Assembly: GCA_904501875.1 (NCBI GenBank)
Contig: CAJGCQ010000006.1
Location: forward strand, 1 to 24,325
DNA from: Clostridiaceae bacterium
Lineage (GTDB): Bacteria > Bacillota > Clostridia > Oscillospirales > Acutalibacteraceae
Direction: 5' to 3'
Length of the DNA stretch: 24,325 nucleotides
Below are positions 1 to 6,987 of this stretch, piece after piece. Each line of letters begins with the position of its first letter. The stretch's first letter is position 1. Made by a program: the position numbers and the translations under genes. The notes beneath the pieces were generated by a model. That model was not told where the DNA came from, did no database searches, and worked only from the letters and a program-made list of their open reading frames with translations.

Positions 1-192
1 ATATTCCTATTGACAAAATATTGTGGTCGAGATATAATAAGCATACAATATATATGTTTATTTTATAAAATCTTTGCATATTATACAATTTGGATAAAAA
101 ATTGTCGAAATGCAAGGATTTTTTGGTCGACTGTGTGGCTATTTCAGTTAAATTTGACTGATTTGCCTATTTTTACAATCATAAGCAATCTG

Positions 193-212
193 AAAACAAT
201 AGTGATTGTTTT
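193..212. promoter_or_regulatory. Perfect palindrome upstream of pflB
   Basis: The arms AAAACAAT (193-200) and ATTGTTTT (205-212) are exact reverse complements around a 4-base centre. The site lies about 180 bases before the pflB start in a region with no credible gene. It could be a distal operator or a small hairpin. It does not fit the Rex consensus (TTGTTAA-N4-TTAACAA) or the Fnr/Crp consensus (TGTGA-N6-TCACA) well, so no regulator is named. The rest of 1-390 is AT-rich non-coding DNA apart from the promoter elements listed separately. Confidence 0.35.
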
Positions 213-317
213 TCGGTAAATAGATATTTACTGCTTTTCAAAACCTTGACAAGCACTTATGATTTTATTTGTGTTGGAATTTGCATTTATTGCAAATTGT
301 ATGTGTAAAACAAATAC

Positions 318-374
318 TGAAACACTTTGTGTTTCACCAACAATAAATATAATGATTGTGGTTAGTTGAAACAC
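318..374 (+). promoter_or_regulatory. pflB promoter with palindromic operator and extra half-site
   Basis: A TATAAT box sits at 348-353 with a weak -35 (TTTGTG, 326-331, 16-base spacer). The -35 lies inside a perfect palindrome, TGAAACAC (318-325) / GTGTTTCA (329-336), with a 3-base centre. A third copy of the half-site TGAAACAC recurs at 367-374, between the expected transcription start and the ribosome binding site. A dimeric repressor at the palindrome would block the -35, and the extra half-site would fall in the 5' untranslated region. The sequence match is direct; regulation is inferred and the protein is unknown. Confidence 0.5.
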
Positions 375-390
375 TTAAAAGGAGAAAATA

Positions 391-2622
391 ATGGAACACA
401 AAAATTGGGAAGGCTTTAAAGGTGGCCTTTGGCAGAAAAAAATCGACGTTCGTGACTTTATTCAAAATAATTATAAGGAATATACCGGAGATAGTGATTT
501 TCTATCTTCTGCTACAAAGCGCACTAATGAAGTTATGGAGAAGGTACAAACTCTTTTCAAAGAGGAACGCGCAAAGGGCGGTGTTTTAGATATCGATACT
601 GAAACCGTAACCTCCCTTACAACCTATAAGCCCGGATATGTCGATAAAGAAAAAGATATTATTGTCGGTCTTCAGACCGATGCTCCCCTAAAGCGTGGCG
701 TAAACCCCTTTGGCGGCATAAGAATGGCACGTCAGGCATGTGAAGCCTACGGATATAAATTAAGTGACAAAATCGAGGAGGAATTCACCTACCGCACCAC
801 CCATAACGACGGTGTTTTCAGAGTGTATAGCGATGAAATGCGTCTTGCCCGTAAATGTCACGTTATTACAGGTCTTCCCGACGCTTACGGACGCGGCAGA
901 ATTATAGGCGACTACCGTCGCGTAGCCCTTTATGGTGTAGATAAGCTTATAGAAGAAAAGAAAAATGATAAAAAAGCCCTTTCATTAGGTGATTTTTCTG
1001 CTGATAGAATAACACTTACGGAGGAGCTTTCAAAACAGCTTATCTTCCTTGGCTATTTAAAAGAAATGGCACAAATGTACGGTTATGACATAAGTGAACC
1101 TGCAAAAAATGCTAAAGAGGCTATTCAGTGGACATACTTTGCATATCTTGCTGCTATCAAGGAGCAAAACGGAGCTGCAATGTCGCTCGGTAGGGTTGCT
1201 ACATTTTTTGATATTTATATTGAGCGCGACCTTAAGAATGGCACCCTTACAGAAGAAGCAGCCCAAGAGCTTATTGATGACTTTGTAATAAAGCTTCGCC
1301 TTGCACGTCATCTTCGCACACCCGAATATAATGAGCTTTTCGGCGGTGACCCAATGTGGATTACCGAGGCTGTCGGCGGTATGGGATCAGACGGCAGAAC
1401 TCTTGTTACAAAAAGTAGCTTTAGAATTCTTAATACCCTTTATACACTGGGCTCCTCTCCCGAGCCTAACCTTACTGTACTTTGGTCGAATGCTTTGCCT
1501 GAACACTTTAAAAAATTCTGTGCCAAAGTATCTGCTGATACCGACTCTATACAGTATGAAAATGATGACATAATGCGTCCGCTTCACGGCGATGATTACG
1601 CAATAGCTTGTTGCGTTTCTGCAATGACTATCGGTAAGCAGATGCAGTTTTTCGGTGCGCGTTGTAACCTTGCAAAGCTTTTGCTTATTGCAATTAACGG
1701 CGGTTTTGATACCTCAAGCGGCATTCATATAGGTCCGCAAATGTCGGTGCTTGAGAGTGATACCCTTAACTTTGATGCAGTTATGGAACGGTATAAAATT
1801 TATATAACCTGGCTATCACGACTTTATGTTAATACAATGAACATAATTCACTGTTCGCATGACAGATATGCCTATGAAAAGCTACAAATGGCTCTGCACG
1901 ATACTGAGGTTGAGCGCCTTATGGCATTTGGTATTGCGGGACTTTCTGTTGTTGCCGACTCCTTAAGTGCAATCAAATTTGCCAATGTCACACCTATTAA
2001 GGATGAGAACGGCTTTATAGTAGATTTTAAAACCGAGGGTGACTTCCCTAAATTCGGGAATGATGATGACCGTGTTGACCTTATCGCTAAAGATATGACA
2101 CACCTTGTAATTACCGAACTTAAGAAGACCCCCACCTATCGTAACGCAAAGCACACCTTATCGGTGCTTACCATCACCTCAAATGTTATGTACGGAAAGC
2201 ATACTGCAGCGACACCTGATGGCAGAAAAGCGGGTGAGCCTTTTGCCCCCGGTGCTAACCCTATGCATAATCGTGAAGAAAACGGTGCTTTGGCATCCTT
2301 AAACTCGGTGGCAAAGCTTGATTATAATGACTGCCGTGATGGTATTTCAAACACCTTCTCAATAACACCTGAGGCGCTTGGAAAAACAAAGGAAGATAGA
2401 ATAAACAATTTAGTCTCTATTCTTGATGGATATTTTACAAAAGGTGCACATCACCTTAACGTAAATGTTTTAAATAGAGAAACCTTAATGAAAGCTTATG
2501 AGAACCCCGAAGATTATCCAAACCTTACAATTCGCGTTTCGGGCTATGCCGTAAACTTCAGTAAGCTTTCTCGTGAGCATCAGCGTGAGGTTATAAGCCG
2601 TACCTTCCATCAAACTATATGA
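391..2622 (+). CDS. pflB: Pyruvate formate-lyase (formate C-acetyltransferase)
   Basis: This cytosolic glycyl-radical enzyme converts pyruvate and CoA to acetyl-CoA and formate in anaerobic fermentation. The 743 residues are close to the 760 of the E. coli enzyme and align to it from the first residues (MEHKNWEGFKGGLWQ). The catalytic cysteine pair is visible as ACCVSAM (C407, C408). The C-terminal glycyl-radical loop reads RVSGYAV, putting the radical glycine at about G718. The ATG at 391 is set by AAGGAGA at 380-386. Its stop overlaps the start of pflA, its activase, so the two are translationally coupled. A palindrome overlaps its promoter. No key residue is missing, and I see no sign of decay. 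Confidence 0.97.
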   Translation: MEHKNWEGFKGGLWQKKIDVRDFIQNNYKEYTGDSDFLSSATKRTNEVMEKVQTLFKEERAKGGVLDIDTETVTSLTTYKPGYVDKEKDIIVGLQTDAPLKRGVNPFGGIRMARQACEAYGYKLSDKIEEEFTYRTTHNDGVFRVYSDEMRLARKCHVITGLPDAYGRGRIIGDYRRVALYGVDKLIEEKKNDKKALSLGDFSADRITLTEELSKQLIFLGYLKEMAQMYGYDISEPAKNAKEAIQWTYFAYLAAIKEQNGAAMSLGRVATFFDIYIERDLKNGTLTEEAAQELIDDFVIKLRLARHLRTPEYNELFGGDPMWITEAVGGMGSDGRTLVTKSSFRILNTLYTLGSSPEPNLTVLWSNALPEHFKKFCAKVSADTDSIQYENDDIMRPLHGDDYAIACCVSAMTIGKQMQFFGARCNLAKLLLIAINGGFDTSSGIHIGPQMSVLESDTLNFDAVMERYKIYITWLSRLYVNTMNIIHCSHDRYAYEKLQMALHDTEVERLMAFGIAGLSVVADSLSAIKFANVTPIKDENGFIVDFKTEGDFPKFGNDDDRVDLIAKDMTHLVITELKKTPTYRNAKHTLSVLTITSNVMYGKHTAATPDGRKAGEPFAPGANPMHNREENGALASLNSVAKLDYNDCRDGISNTFSITPEALGKTKEDRINNLVSILDGYFTKGAHHLNVNVLNRETLMKAYENPEDYPNLTIRVSGYAVNFSKLSREHQREVISRTFHQTI

Positions 2623-3317
2623 TAGGTTATATTCATCAAATTCAAAGTCTTGGCACAGTTGATGGTCCGGGGGTTAGATTTACAGTTTTTCTTAAGGGCT
2701 GTAACCTTAAATGCAAATGCTGTCATAATCCTGACACTTGGGAGCTGTCGGGTGCCACCGAATACACACCCGAGCAGATTATAGAAAAACTTACTAATTA
2801 CCGAGAATATTTCGGGGATGAGGGCGGTATTACCATTTCAGGCGGTGAGCCGCTGCTGCAAAGCGACTTTGTATATGAGGTTTTCAAACTTTGCAAGGAA
2901 ATTGGTATAAATACCTGCCTTGACACTTCGGGAAGTGTGATAAACGATTCGGTCAAAAAGCTGCTTTCGGTTACCGACCGAGTACTCCTTGATATTAAAT
3001 ATACGAGCGATAGTCTTTATTTAGATAATGTCGGCTGTTCGATGTATTCGGTTTTGGACTTTTTAAAGGAGCTTCAGAAAAACAATATACCAACAACGCT
3101 GCGGCAGGTAATAATACCCACCTTAAATGATACTAAAGAAAACATTTTAAAGCTTAAAAAAATAAAGGAAAATCATCCTTGTGTCGACACAGTTGAGCTT
3201 CTGCCTTTTAGAAAAATTTGTCAGGTTAAATATGATAAAATGGGAATTTCCTTTCCCTTTTCTGACATACCTGAACCCGATAAAAAAACTATGGATTTTC
3301 TATCTGAACTGCTTTAA
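2619..3317 (+). CDS. pflA: Pyruvate formate-lyase activating enzyme (radical SAM)
   Basis: This radical-SAM activase generates the glycyl radical on PflB using S-adenosylmethionine and a [4Fe-4S] cluster. The cluster motif CxxxCxxC is present as C28, C32 and C35 (GCNLKCKCCHNPDTW); C34 is an extra cysteine next to the third ligand. The SAM-contacting glycine motif follows (GGITISGGEPLLQ). At 232 residues it is slightly shorter than the E. coli protein (246) but appears complete. Its ATG overlaps the pflB TGA in an ATGA arrangement, so the two form one operon. A hairpin terminator follows about 60 bases after the stop. Confidence 0.95.
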   Translation: MIGYIHQIQSLGTVDGPGVRFTVFLKGCNLKCKCCHNPDTWELSGATEYTPEQIIEKLTNYREYFGDEGGITISGGEPLLQSDFVYEVFKLCKEIGINTCLDTSGSVINDSVKKLLSVTDRVLLDIKYTSDSLYLDNVGCSMYSVLDFLKELQKNNIPTTLRQVIIPTLNDTKENILKLKKIKENHPCVDTVELLPFRKICQVKYDKMGISFPFSDIPEPDKKTMDFLSELL

Positions 3318-3321
3318 AAAA

Positions 3322-3339
3322 GACCTAAATTCGTGTAAT
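3322..3339 (+). repeat. Island repeat copy 1 (AAATTCGTGTAAT core)
   Basis: GACCTAAATTCGTGTAAT lies 5 bases after the pflA stop. It shares the 13-base core AAATTCGTGTAAT with the exact 20-base repeats at 4043 and 6879, and nearly all of that core with the copy at 3564. It marks the outer left side of the accessory region. Confidence 0.6.
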
Positions 3340-3378
3340 GCTACACAAGTCCGGCCAAAACGGACAATAGAAAAAGAG

Positions 3379-3421
3379 ACCTCCTATGGTAGAATTTAAA
3401 CAACTACCATAGGAGGTTTTT
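3379..3421 (+). terminator. Rho-independent terminator after pflBA
   Basis: The 14-base arms 3379-3392 and 3404-3417 are perfect complements around an 11-base loop and are followed by a T run (TTTTT, 3417-3421). A smaller stem, GTCCG/CGGAC (3349-3353 / 3361-3365), lies upstream, and a weaker one (CTCTAAA/TTTAGAG, 3448-3454 / 3470-3476) lies downstream. The 3' arm contains AGGAGG followed five bases later by an ATG, which is discussed as a finding. Apart from these hairpins, the gap 3318-3669 holds one copy of the AAATTCGTGTAAT repeat and the uvrB-stub promoter and leader. Confidence 0.8.
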
Positions 3422-3482
3422 ATGCCATTTTTGAAAATAAATTATAACTCTAAATTTGAGCAAAACAAGTTTAGAGCTTTTA

Positions 3483-3511
3483 TTTACTTATAAAATAATT
3501 TGTGATATAAT
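3483..3511 (+). promoter_or_regulatory. Promoter of the truncated uvrB copy
   Basis: TTTACT (3483-3488) and TATAAT (3506-3511) are separated by 17 bases, with TG at 3503-3504 giving an extended -10. The leader downstream can fold through GGCGA/TCGCC (3521-3525 / 3563-3567) and AATAATC/GATTATT (3530-3536 / 3554-3560). The promoter is strong by sequence, so the uvrB stub and perhaps the cargo operon may still be transcribed from it. Confidence 0.6.
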
Positions 3512-3563
3512 AATAGTTAAGGCGACAAGAATAATCTGAACCTGATTTTGGAGGATTATTTTT

Positions 3564-3582
3564 CGCCCAAATTTCGTGTAAT
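3564..3582 (+). repeat. Island repeat copy 2
   Basis: CGCCCAAATTTCGTGTAAT is the same element as at 4043 and 6879 with one inserted T. It lies in the leader of the truncated uvrB copy. It aligns with the 6879 copy in the leader of the intact uvrB, and recognisable similarity between the two uvrB regions begins here. Confidence 0.6.
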
Positions 3583-3669
3583 TTTCTATTCGCCAAGTTT
3601 TGAACAAAATTTGAGTGAATTTAAGACAATGAAAAGACAAAAAATAATCAAAAAGAGAGGGGTGAGAAC

Positions 3670-3945
3670 GTGGCAGACAAGTTTATTTTACATTCAAATT
3701 ACAAACCTACAGGTGACCAACCTGAGGCAATAGAAAAGTTATCTGATGGCATAAATAAGGGTTATAAAGAACAAACCTTGCTTGGTGTTACAGGCTCGGG
3801 TAAAACCTTTACAATGGCTAATATTATTGAAAAAGTCAACCGTCCTACACTCGTTCTCGCTCACAATAAAACACTTGCGGCACAACTTTGCAGTGAGTTT
3901 CGCGAATTCTTCCCTGAAAATGCGGTGGAATATTTTGTATCCTAA
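3670..3945 (+). pseudogene. Truncated uvrB copy (first 91 codons)
   Basis: The product matches the first 91 residues of the intact UvrB at 6988, with 8 amino-acid changes. It includes the Walker A motif GVTGSGKT, then stops at TAA exactly where UvrB Y92 should begin, so the beta-hairpin, the DEAD-like motif and the helicase halves are missing. The GTG start has the same GGGGTGAGAAC context as the intact gene. By hand alignment about 37 of 91 codons differ, about 29 of them silently, so the divergence accumulated while the copy was still a working gene. It is therefore not a recent duplicate of the downstream gene. I read it as the remnant of a uvrB whose remainder was lost when the island was acquired. 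A functional 91-residue ATPase fragment is unlikely. Confidence 0.85.
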
Positions 3946-4000
3946 CATAAGATTTGACCTAAGAACCGTGACAAAATGCCGTTTTTAAGGGATTTTTAAC

Positions 4001-4023
4001 ACAGGATAACACGTAATAACACG
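4001..4023 (+). repeat. Left inverted repeat of the cargo island
   Basis: The 23 bases at 4001-4023 match the reverse complement of 6724-6746 at 21 of 23 positions. They belong to an array of hexamers TAACAC at 3997, 4007 and 4017 plus TAATAC at 4027, each exactly 10 bases apart, that is, on one face of the helix. The array lies upstream of the first cargo gene. It may be a mobile-element end or an operator array. No protein to bind it is encoded here that I recognise. Confidence 0.75.
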
Positions 4024-4042
4024 CCATAATACATATATTTTT

Positions 4043-4062
4043 GTGACCCAAATTCGTGTAAT
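4043..4062 (+). repeat. Island direct repeat, exact 20-base copy (left)
   Basis: GTGACCCAAATTCGTGTAAT is identical over 20 bases to 6879-6898. The two direct copies enclose the whole cargo operon, 2836 bases apart. This copy lies 30 bases before the TTG start of the first cargo gene. Confidence 0.75.
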
Positions 4063-4092
4063 AGGAATTTAAGCAAAAAGAGGTGATATATA

Positions 4093-4773
4093 TTGGGCTA
4101 CACCCGTAAAATGATAATCAGTAAAATTGAAAATGCGGCATGTGATATGCGTTTGTTTTATAAACAGGATTTTATAAATTATCTTGGCAAAACTGCCGAT
4201 ACCGACGAGTATTACACTGAAATCGTATGTGAATGGTTGCTCGCACATTTGGATTTTTTTGATAAAATACCTACTATCTCGCGTGATAAAGGATATTTTA
4301 CTAAAGGACACGATGGCATAATTAAAAATCTCGAAAGCAATCGAACCGAAGAAATGATTGCTATGAATATGTTTCGTCAAAGCGAAATATCCAAAGTTGG
4401 AAAAATTATTGATTATCAAACACCGTTGAAAAACAAGCGTGATGATAAAGCAGGGAAAATTGATTTACTTTCTTATGACGGCAACACGCTACGCATATTG
4501 GAGCTGAAAGAACCTCAAAGTACAGAAAGTATGTTGCGTTGCGTGGTAGAGGGATATACATATTTAAAAACTGTCGATACTGCAAAATTGCTTGAAAACT
4601 TTAATTTGCCAACAAGCACTGTGGTTGTGGCAAATCCTTTAGTACATATTGATAGTATGCAACACAACGAAATGAGCGAAGACAGACCGAGACTTAAAGA
4701 GTTGATTAAAAAGTTAAATTGTAAACCGTTATATTTTGATGATAAGGATAACTACATAATTACGGAGGAATAA
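4093..4773 (+). CDS. PD-(D/E)XK nuclease-like protein (cargo gene 1)
   Basis: The 226-residue product is soluble. Its central part fits the PD-(D/E)XK nuclease fold: a helix with acidic residues (TEEMIAMNMF, E86/E87), then GKIDLL with D124, then LRILELKEP with E137 and K139, then a helix with E153 and Y155 (VVEGYTYL). This D...ExK arrangement is the metal-binding core of many restriction and repair nucleases. The TTG start at 4093 is supported by AGGTGA at 4081-4086; an in-frame ATG lies at 4111. The next gene starts 3 bases after the stop, so this is the head of a tight operon. Base composition is visibly AT-richer than the flanking uvr genes. The specific family is not recognised, and the substrate is unknown. 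The nuclease call rests on motif spacing only. Confidence 0.7.
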   Translation: MGYTRKMIISKIENAACDMRLFYKQDFINYLGKTADTDEYYTEIVCEWLLAHLDFFDKIPTISRDKGYFTKGHDGIIKNLESNRTEEMIAMNMFRQSEISKVGKIIDYQTPLKNKRDDKAGKIDLLSYDGNTLRILELKEPQSTESMLRCVVEGYTYLKTVDTAKLLENFNLPTSTVVVANPLVHIDSMQHNEMSEDRPRLKELIKKLNCKPLYFDDKDNYIITEE

Positions 4774-4776
4774 GAA

Positions 4777-5484
4777 TTGGATAAGATAGATTTTCAAGAA
4801 AAAATATGGGGATTTATTTTTGGTATAATTGCGATTGTTGCTGCTTGCTTGGAAGTAGTTGTAAATGGCGTTTCTGCTGCTGCAATCTTAGGCGCGATTA
4901 AAGATGTTTTTGGGACAGCGGTTGTCGTGGTTGTTTTTATTGCAATTGTCAAGGACAAGTTTCCTAAAAAACAAAAAAGTTTTGAAGAAAGATTAGGGTT
5001 AGCTCTTGATAATTGGCGTGAAGAAAATTCGAATATGATTATTCGTAATCCTAAATATGATGAGGAGCATATAGGTCAAGGTGCAAGTTGTTATAGTTTG
5101 GACTTAAAAACTGAGGTCTCTGACTTTTACAGACCGACGGGTATTACTAAAAACACAGGATTATTCTTGAGAATGCCTGTAATTAACAAAGAAAACTACA
5201 ATAATGGAAATGTTAAAATTAGATTTTATTTGAATAAGGGCACGTTTTTTAGTGACCAACCCAAAGATGCTGATTTGAAGAGTAAATATGCCTATTTAAT
5301 CGATTTGTTCACTAAACTTATAAACGAAAAACACGCAGGTTTTGCTTGTGCTGACGGTAAAGGCCAAGAAATATCGGTTCTTATTAGACAGCCTATCGAA
5401 AGTGATACTGATATTGAAACAATGATTGATGTGATTAACACTATGTATACCGCTTATCTTGTTTCTGCAAATTTAGGTAAATAA
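4777..5484 (+). CDS. Two-helix membrane protein (cargo gene 2)
   Basis: I do not recognise this 235-residue protein. It has two hydrophobic helices near the N-terminus (about residues 11-30 and 43-60), a short basic stretch (KDKFPKKQK), then a soluble domain of about 170 residues ending near TMYTAYLVSANLGK. The layout resembles membrane-anchored sensors or pore-type effectors in bacterial conflict systems that join a two-helix membrane anchor to a cytosolic domain, but no family match is claimed. The TTG start at 4777 is set by GGAGGA (4764-4769). It begins 3 bases after cargo gene 1, and cargo gene 3 begins 1 base after its stop, so all three are probably co-translated in fixed proportion. 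Confidence 0.65.
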   Translation: MDKIDFQEKIWGFIFGIIAIVAACLEVVVNGVSAAAILGAIKDVFGTAVVVVVFIAIVKDKFPKKQKSFEERLGLALDNWREENSNMIIRNPKYDEEHIGQGASCYSLDLKTEVSDFYRPTGITKNTGLFLRMPVINKENYNNGNVKIRFYLNKGTFFSDQPKDADLKSKYAYLIDLFTKLINEKHAGFACADGKGQEISVLIRQPIESDTDIETMIDVINTMYTAYLVSANLGK

Positions 5485-5485
5485 A

Positions 5486-6691
5486 ATGGAAATCATTATT
5501 CATCGCGGTCAAAATCAAATAGGTGGCTCAATCGTTGAGGTTGCAACCCCAAAAACACGAATTGTTTTTGATGTGGGCGTTAACCTTGATGAAAAAGAAA
5601 TTGTTGATGTGCCTAAAGTTGACGGATTATTTTCTGAACCTGCAGTATATGATGCCGTATTTGTTTCACATTATCATTCCGATCATATTGGTTTGTTAAA
5701 TTTTGTTGTTCCCAATATCCCAATTTTTATGGGAGAGAAAGCCTATAACATTTTTAAGTCGGCCAGTGAATATCGGGGGAAAAGCACTTCTTTTAAGCCA
5801 AAGTTTGCCTATGATAAAATAGCAATAACCATTGGTGATATAACGATTACTCCGTTTCTATGTGACCATTCTGCGTTTGATGCGTATATGTTTTTGATAG
5901 AGGCAGATGAAAAGAAAGTATTATATACCGGCGATTTCAGAGCAAACGGCAGATTGAATTTTGATAAGTTGTTATCTGAATTACCCAAAGTGGATGCACT
6001 CATTATTGAAGGGACAACTCTTACAAGAGAAAATAACACCTTAAATATTGAAGAGGAATTTCTTGAAGAACTTGCAATAAGAGAACTTCAAAAACACAAA
6101 GGCCCTGCATTTATAATGATGTCCGCAATGAATATTGAGAGGCTTATAACTGCCTATAACGCTGCCAAGGCAACAGACAGAGTTTTTCTTGAAGATATTT
6201 ATACTGCAGAAATTGCTGCAAGTGTCAATTCAGAAATTCCTAAACCAAATGGCAAATTGCCCGCAAAAGTTTTCTTGACTGTTGGCGGCGATGAGAATCA
6301 TAAAAAGCTTCAAAAATTTGGCAAAGCAAAAATAGGGAAAGATCAAATAGCGAAGACTCCCTTTTTAATGTGTGTGCGTTCTTCGATGATAAACTATCTA
6401 AAACGCCTTAATGAATTGTGTTCGTTTGAAGATGGCGTTTTGTTCTACGGAATGTGGAAAGGTTATATGCAACAAGAATCTACAAAATATTTCATCGAAT
6501 TTATGAAATCTAAAGGTGTGAAACTTCGTATATTGCATACAAGTGGTCACGCTGACGAACAAACAATAGAGAGATTGATATCTACTGTATCGCCTAAATC
6601 AATCGTTCCTGTACACACGGAAAATGCTAATTGGTTTGATAAATATACCGAAATAAGAATAATTAAAGAGTGTAATAAAATCATCGTTTAG
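5486..6691 (+). CDS. Beta-CASP metallo-beta-lactamase nuclease, RNase J-like (cargo gene 3)
   Basis: The 401-residue protein has a complete metallo-beta-lactamase/beta-CASP active site. The zinc motif HxHxDH is SHYHSDHIG (H62, H64, D66, H67), followed by CDHSAFDA (H128), YTGDF (D150), an acidic beta-CASP motif A (IIEGTTL, E175), motif B HTSGHA (H351, H355) and motif C PVHTE (H377). This family processes or degrades RNA, less often DNA. It is shorter than typical RNase J (about 550 residues) and appears to lack the usual C-terminal extension. Its position as last gene of a three-gene accessory operon, with translational coupling to the membrane protein, suggests a role apart from general RNA turnover. 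Hydrolase activity is well supported; the substrate is inferred. Confidence 0.85.
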   Translation: MEIIIHRGQNQIGGSIVEVATPKTRIVFDVGVNLDEKEIVDVPKVDGLFSEPAVYDAVFVSHYHSDHIGLLNFVVPNIPIFMGEKAYNIFKSASEYRGKSTSFKPKFAYDKIAITIGDITITPFLCDHSAFDAYMFLIEADEKKVLYTGDFRANGRLNFDKLLSELPKVDALIIEGTTLTRENNTLNIEEEFLEELAIRELQKHKGPAFIMMSAMNIERLITAYNAAKATDRVFLEDIYTAEIAASVNSEIPKPNGKLPAKVFLTVGGDENHKKLQKFGKAKIGKDQIAKTPFLMCVRSSMINYLKRLNELCSFEDGVLFYGMWKGYMQQESTKYFIEFMKSKGVKLRILHTSGHADEQTIERLISTVSPKSIVPVHTENANWFDKYTEIRIIKECNKIIV

Positions 6692-6723
6692 GTAACAGTC
6701 TGTGTTTTTATCTTGTGTTATTT

Positions 6724-6746
6724 CGTGTTATTTAGTGTTATCCTGT
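6724..6746 (-). repeat. Right inverted repeat of the cargo island
   Basis: This is the inverted partner of 4001-4023 (21/23 identical). GTGTTA, the complement of TAACAC, occurs at 6715, 6725 and 6735 with exact 10-base spacing. It begins about 25 bases after the last cargo gene stops. The symmetric ends enclose 2746 bases holding only the three cargo genes. Just outside, TACACGAATTT (6771-6781) is an inverted copy of the core of the other island repeat. Confidence 0.75.
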
Positions 6747-6787
6747 TGACTTTTTATAAAATAGATTTTTTACACGAATTTTGATAA

Positions 6788-6816
6788 TTATCAGAAAGTT
6801 ATTTTTACAGTAAAAT
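6788..6816 (+). promoter_or_regulatory. Possible promoter of intact uvrBA
   Basis: TTATCA (6788-6793) and TAAAAT (6811-6816) with a 17-base spacer are the best plus-strand promoter pair between the island and uvrB. The resulting leader would be about 165 bases and would include the 6879 repeat. The call is moderate because both boxes are imperfect. Confidence 0.4.
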
Positions 6817-6878
6817 AGCGGATGAAAGGCGTATGAATACTTTACTGACTATTTTGCACTGATTATGAACACAAGTTT

Positions 6879-6898
6879 GTGACCCAAATTCGTGTAAT
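6879..6898 (+). repeat. Island direct repeat, exact 20-base copy (right)
   Basis: GTGACCCAAATTCGTGTAAT is identical to 4043-4062. It lies 90 bases before the intact uvrB start, in the same place as the 3564 copy relative to the truncated uvrB. It is therefore either part of the ancestral uvrB leader or a site used in the rearrangement. Confidence 0.75.
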
Positions 6899-6987
6899 GG
6901 CATTTTGGGCAAGTTTTTCAGAAAATTTCAAGTGAATTTATAGAGTAAAAAAGACAGAAAATAATTGAAAAAGAAAGGAGTGAGAAC

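Noticed and set aside
193..212. Rex or Fnr operator for pflB
   Set aside because: The palindrome is perfect but differs from both consensus sequences, so naming the regulator is not justified.
10..219. 69-codon open frame at the window start
   Set aside because: No ribosome binding site, AT-rich low-complexity composition and no recognisable domain; it overlaps the palindrome region upstream of pflB.
3997..4032. CRISPR-like array
   Set aside because: The 10-base period is far too short for repeat-spacer units and there are no cas genes; it is better read as phased binding sites.
4051..6781. Invertible segment between AAATTCGTGTAA (4051) and its inverted copy (6771)
   Set aside because: Only about 12 bases match, no invertase is encoded nearby, and the copies are not symmetric with respect to the better 23-base inverted repeats.
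3946..6987. Complete insertion sequence or integrative element
   Set aside because: No transposase, integrase or relaxase motif is present in any frame, and no clear target-site duplication flanks the 23-base inverted repeats.
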